A DNA stretch of 39,917 bases, from IMG/VR virus record IMGVR_UViG_3300042892_000806, positions 1 to 39,917 of that record; one strand, 5' to 3'. How positions within the stretch are numbered: position 1 is the first letter of the stretch; each line of letters starts with the position of its first letter. Under the pieces are notes generated by a model that saw nothing but the letters and a program-made list of their open reading frames with translations, did no database searches and had not been told where the DNA came from. Positions 39,092 to 39,917 of this stretch are shown in pieces. The position numbers and the translations under genes are program-made. Source of the stretch: a virus.

Positions 39092-39917
39092 CGCCTTGAG
39101 ATGTGCTATCATTAGGAGACGGATCAGGCCTTGGATAACCAATTGCAGTCAAACTTGGAAGTCCACGACGCAATCTTTCATCATTTATATTGTCCCATAC
39201 TATGTCATCATTTCCAGTGTATATTAATTTGTCGTCTGGTGTTTTAGAATACAGGCTAGATCCTATGTTTGCTGGCAAGATACTAGGTACCTTGGCATTG
39301 CCTACAATTCGTTTTGCGGCTGCTTCAAGTGTGTCTGTGTTTACAGTATCAATGGCAGCCAAAGGCGTATATTCTTGAAGCATGGAAAAGTCTACTTTGG
39401 TCTGAGCTAGGTTCACAGCAAATGCACCATTGACTGCTGCGGCATCAAAATTTGATTTAATGTCAGCCGGTAGTCCTGGGATATTTTTAGCCCAATCTAG
39501 TGTGTTTGACACACTTTTGGCAGCATTGGTTGCTAGGCCGCTGAGTGCTTGTGGTGTTAATTTGTCTGTGGGAATACCTAATGATTTTAAATCAACTACT
39601 CCTGCCGTCATCAATCCTTGCTGAATTTTGTTTTGAAGTCCTTCATTGCCCAGCAACCCATCAAGACTTTTTACACCATCTTTGCCAGTCCATACTGTAG
39701 GACTTTTTAATACACCAACAAGATCACTACCGGCTTGTGCTAAAAATGTAGCAGCAGTTCCTGGTTTGACGAGCCCCCATTTTTCAAGTTGACTAGTGTT
39801 AAAACCAAATTTGCCTGCGCCCAATGCATTACTAATTGTGTCTGCACCTTGTCCTACCAATTTGCTGGCCTGGGCCAATGTTCCAGTTACATCAGGTAAA
39901 CTCATGCTACCAAGTCC
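39087..39917 (-). CDS. Partial virion-type protein upstream of gene 25
   Basis: The frame is open from the right edge to the TAA at 39089-39087; the first ATG is at 39905 (272 residues), but the codons before it (GLGS) are also open, so the gene most likely extends beyond the window. It is Ala/Gly/Leu-rich, with GAGKFGFNTSQLEKWGLVKP (29-48) followed by GTAATFLAQ, then SPTVWTGKDGVKSLDGLLGN (68-87) and GLQNKIQQGLM. I recall similar blocks at the end of large virion proteins next to gene 25 in marine T4-like phages. The C-terminus has IVWDNINDERLRRGLPSLTA and a Pro/Ser-rich tail. The exact role is unknown; baseplate hub or tail component is likely from position. Confidence 0.72.
   Translation of the reverse strand, partial: GLGSMSLPDVTGTLAQASKLVGQGADTISNALGAGKFGFNTSQLEKWGLVKPGTAATFLAQAGSDLVGVLKSPTVWTGKDGVKSLDGLLGNEGLQNKIQQGLMTAGVVDLKSLGIPTDKLTPQALSGLATNAAKSVSNTLDWAKNIPGLPADIKSNFDAAAVNGAFAVNLAQTKVDFSMLQEYTPLAAIDTVNTDTLEAAAKRIVGNAKVPSILPANIGSSLYSKTPDDKLIYTGNDDIVWDNINDERLRRGLPSLTAIGYPRPDPSPNDSTSQGG

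Overview
The window looks like part of a tailed-phage genome of the T4-like myovirus type, from an aquatic or marine lineage. Three things support this. The genes are packed on one strand (all on minus) with overlaps of a few bases. The right end carries baseplate-wedge genes recognisable as gp25 and gp6. Copies of, or close matches to, the T4 late-promoter word TATAAATA precede some structural genes. Host and exact taxon cannot be settled from the sequence; the base composition seems less AT-rich than typical SAR11 phages. No tRNA, rRNA, CRISPR array, insertion sequence or integrase was seen, and no gene-free stretch exceeds 300 bases.

Transcription runs right to left. The virion module (39917 to 15578) contains a partial virion-type protein at the right edge, a gp25-like wedge protein, an enlarged gp6-like wedge protein, a giant 5333-residue structural protein in the gp7 position, a 52-residue protein, a 207-residue virion-type protein, a repeat-rich tail fibre protein and a further fibre or adhesin-like protein. 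The giant protein is a mosaic. It has cupredoxin-like sandwiches near its N-terminus, seven FG-GAP-like repeats (probably one beta-propeller) in the middle, and short modules recurring near both ends. The module closes with a strong hairpin terminator at 15554-15575.

The accessory module (15522 to 1) is a run of 15 genes, each overlapping the next, many by the four-base ATGA/GTGA arrangement. It encodes a small conserved-type protein, two related GT-A-like glycosyltransferases, a small protein, a third GT-A-like glycosyltransferase, a sulfotransferase-like P-loop protein, five radical SAM proteins with N-terminal twitch/SPASM-like cysteine domains, a pair of related glycosyltransferase-like proteins, an unrecognised 353-residue protein, a 33-residue basic microprotein, a NodU/CmcH-type carbamoyltransferase, and the first 19 codons of what may be an SGNH hydrolase.

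The inferred theme is a phage-encoded pathway that builds or decorates a glycan or small molecule by glycosyl, carbamoyl and sulfuryl transfer plus radical chemistry. It could act on the virion fibres, on the host surface, or on a peptide. Its place directly after the fibre genes, and its tight translational coupling, suggest the products work together. The substrate is unknown, and this cassette is the most promising undescribed system in the window.
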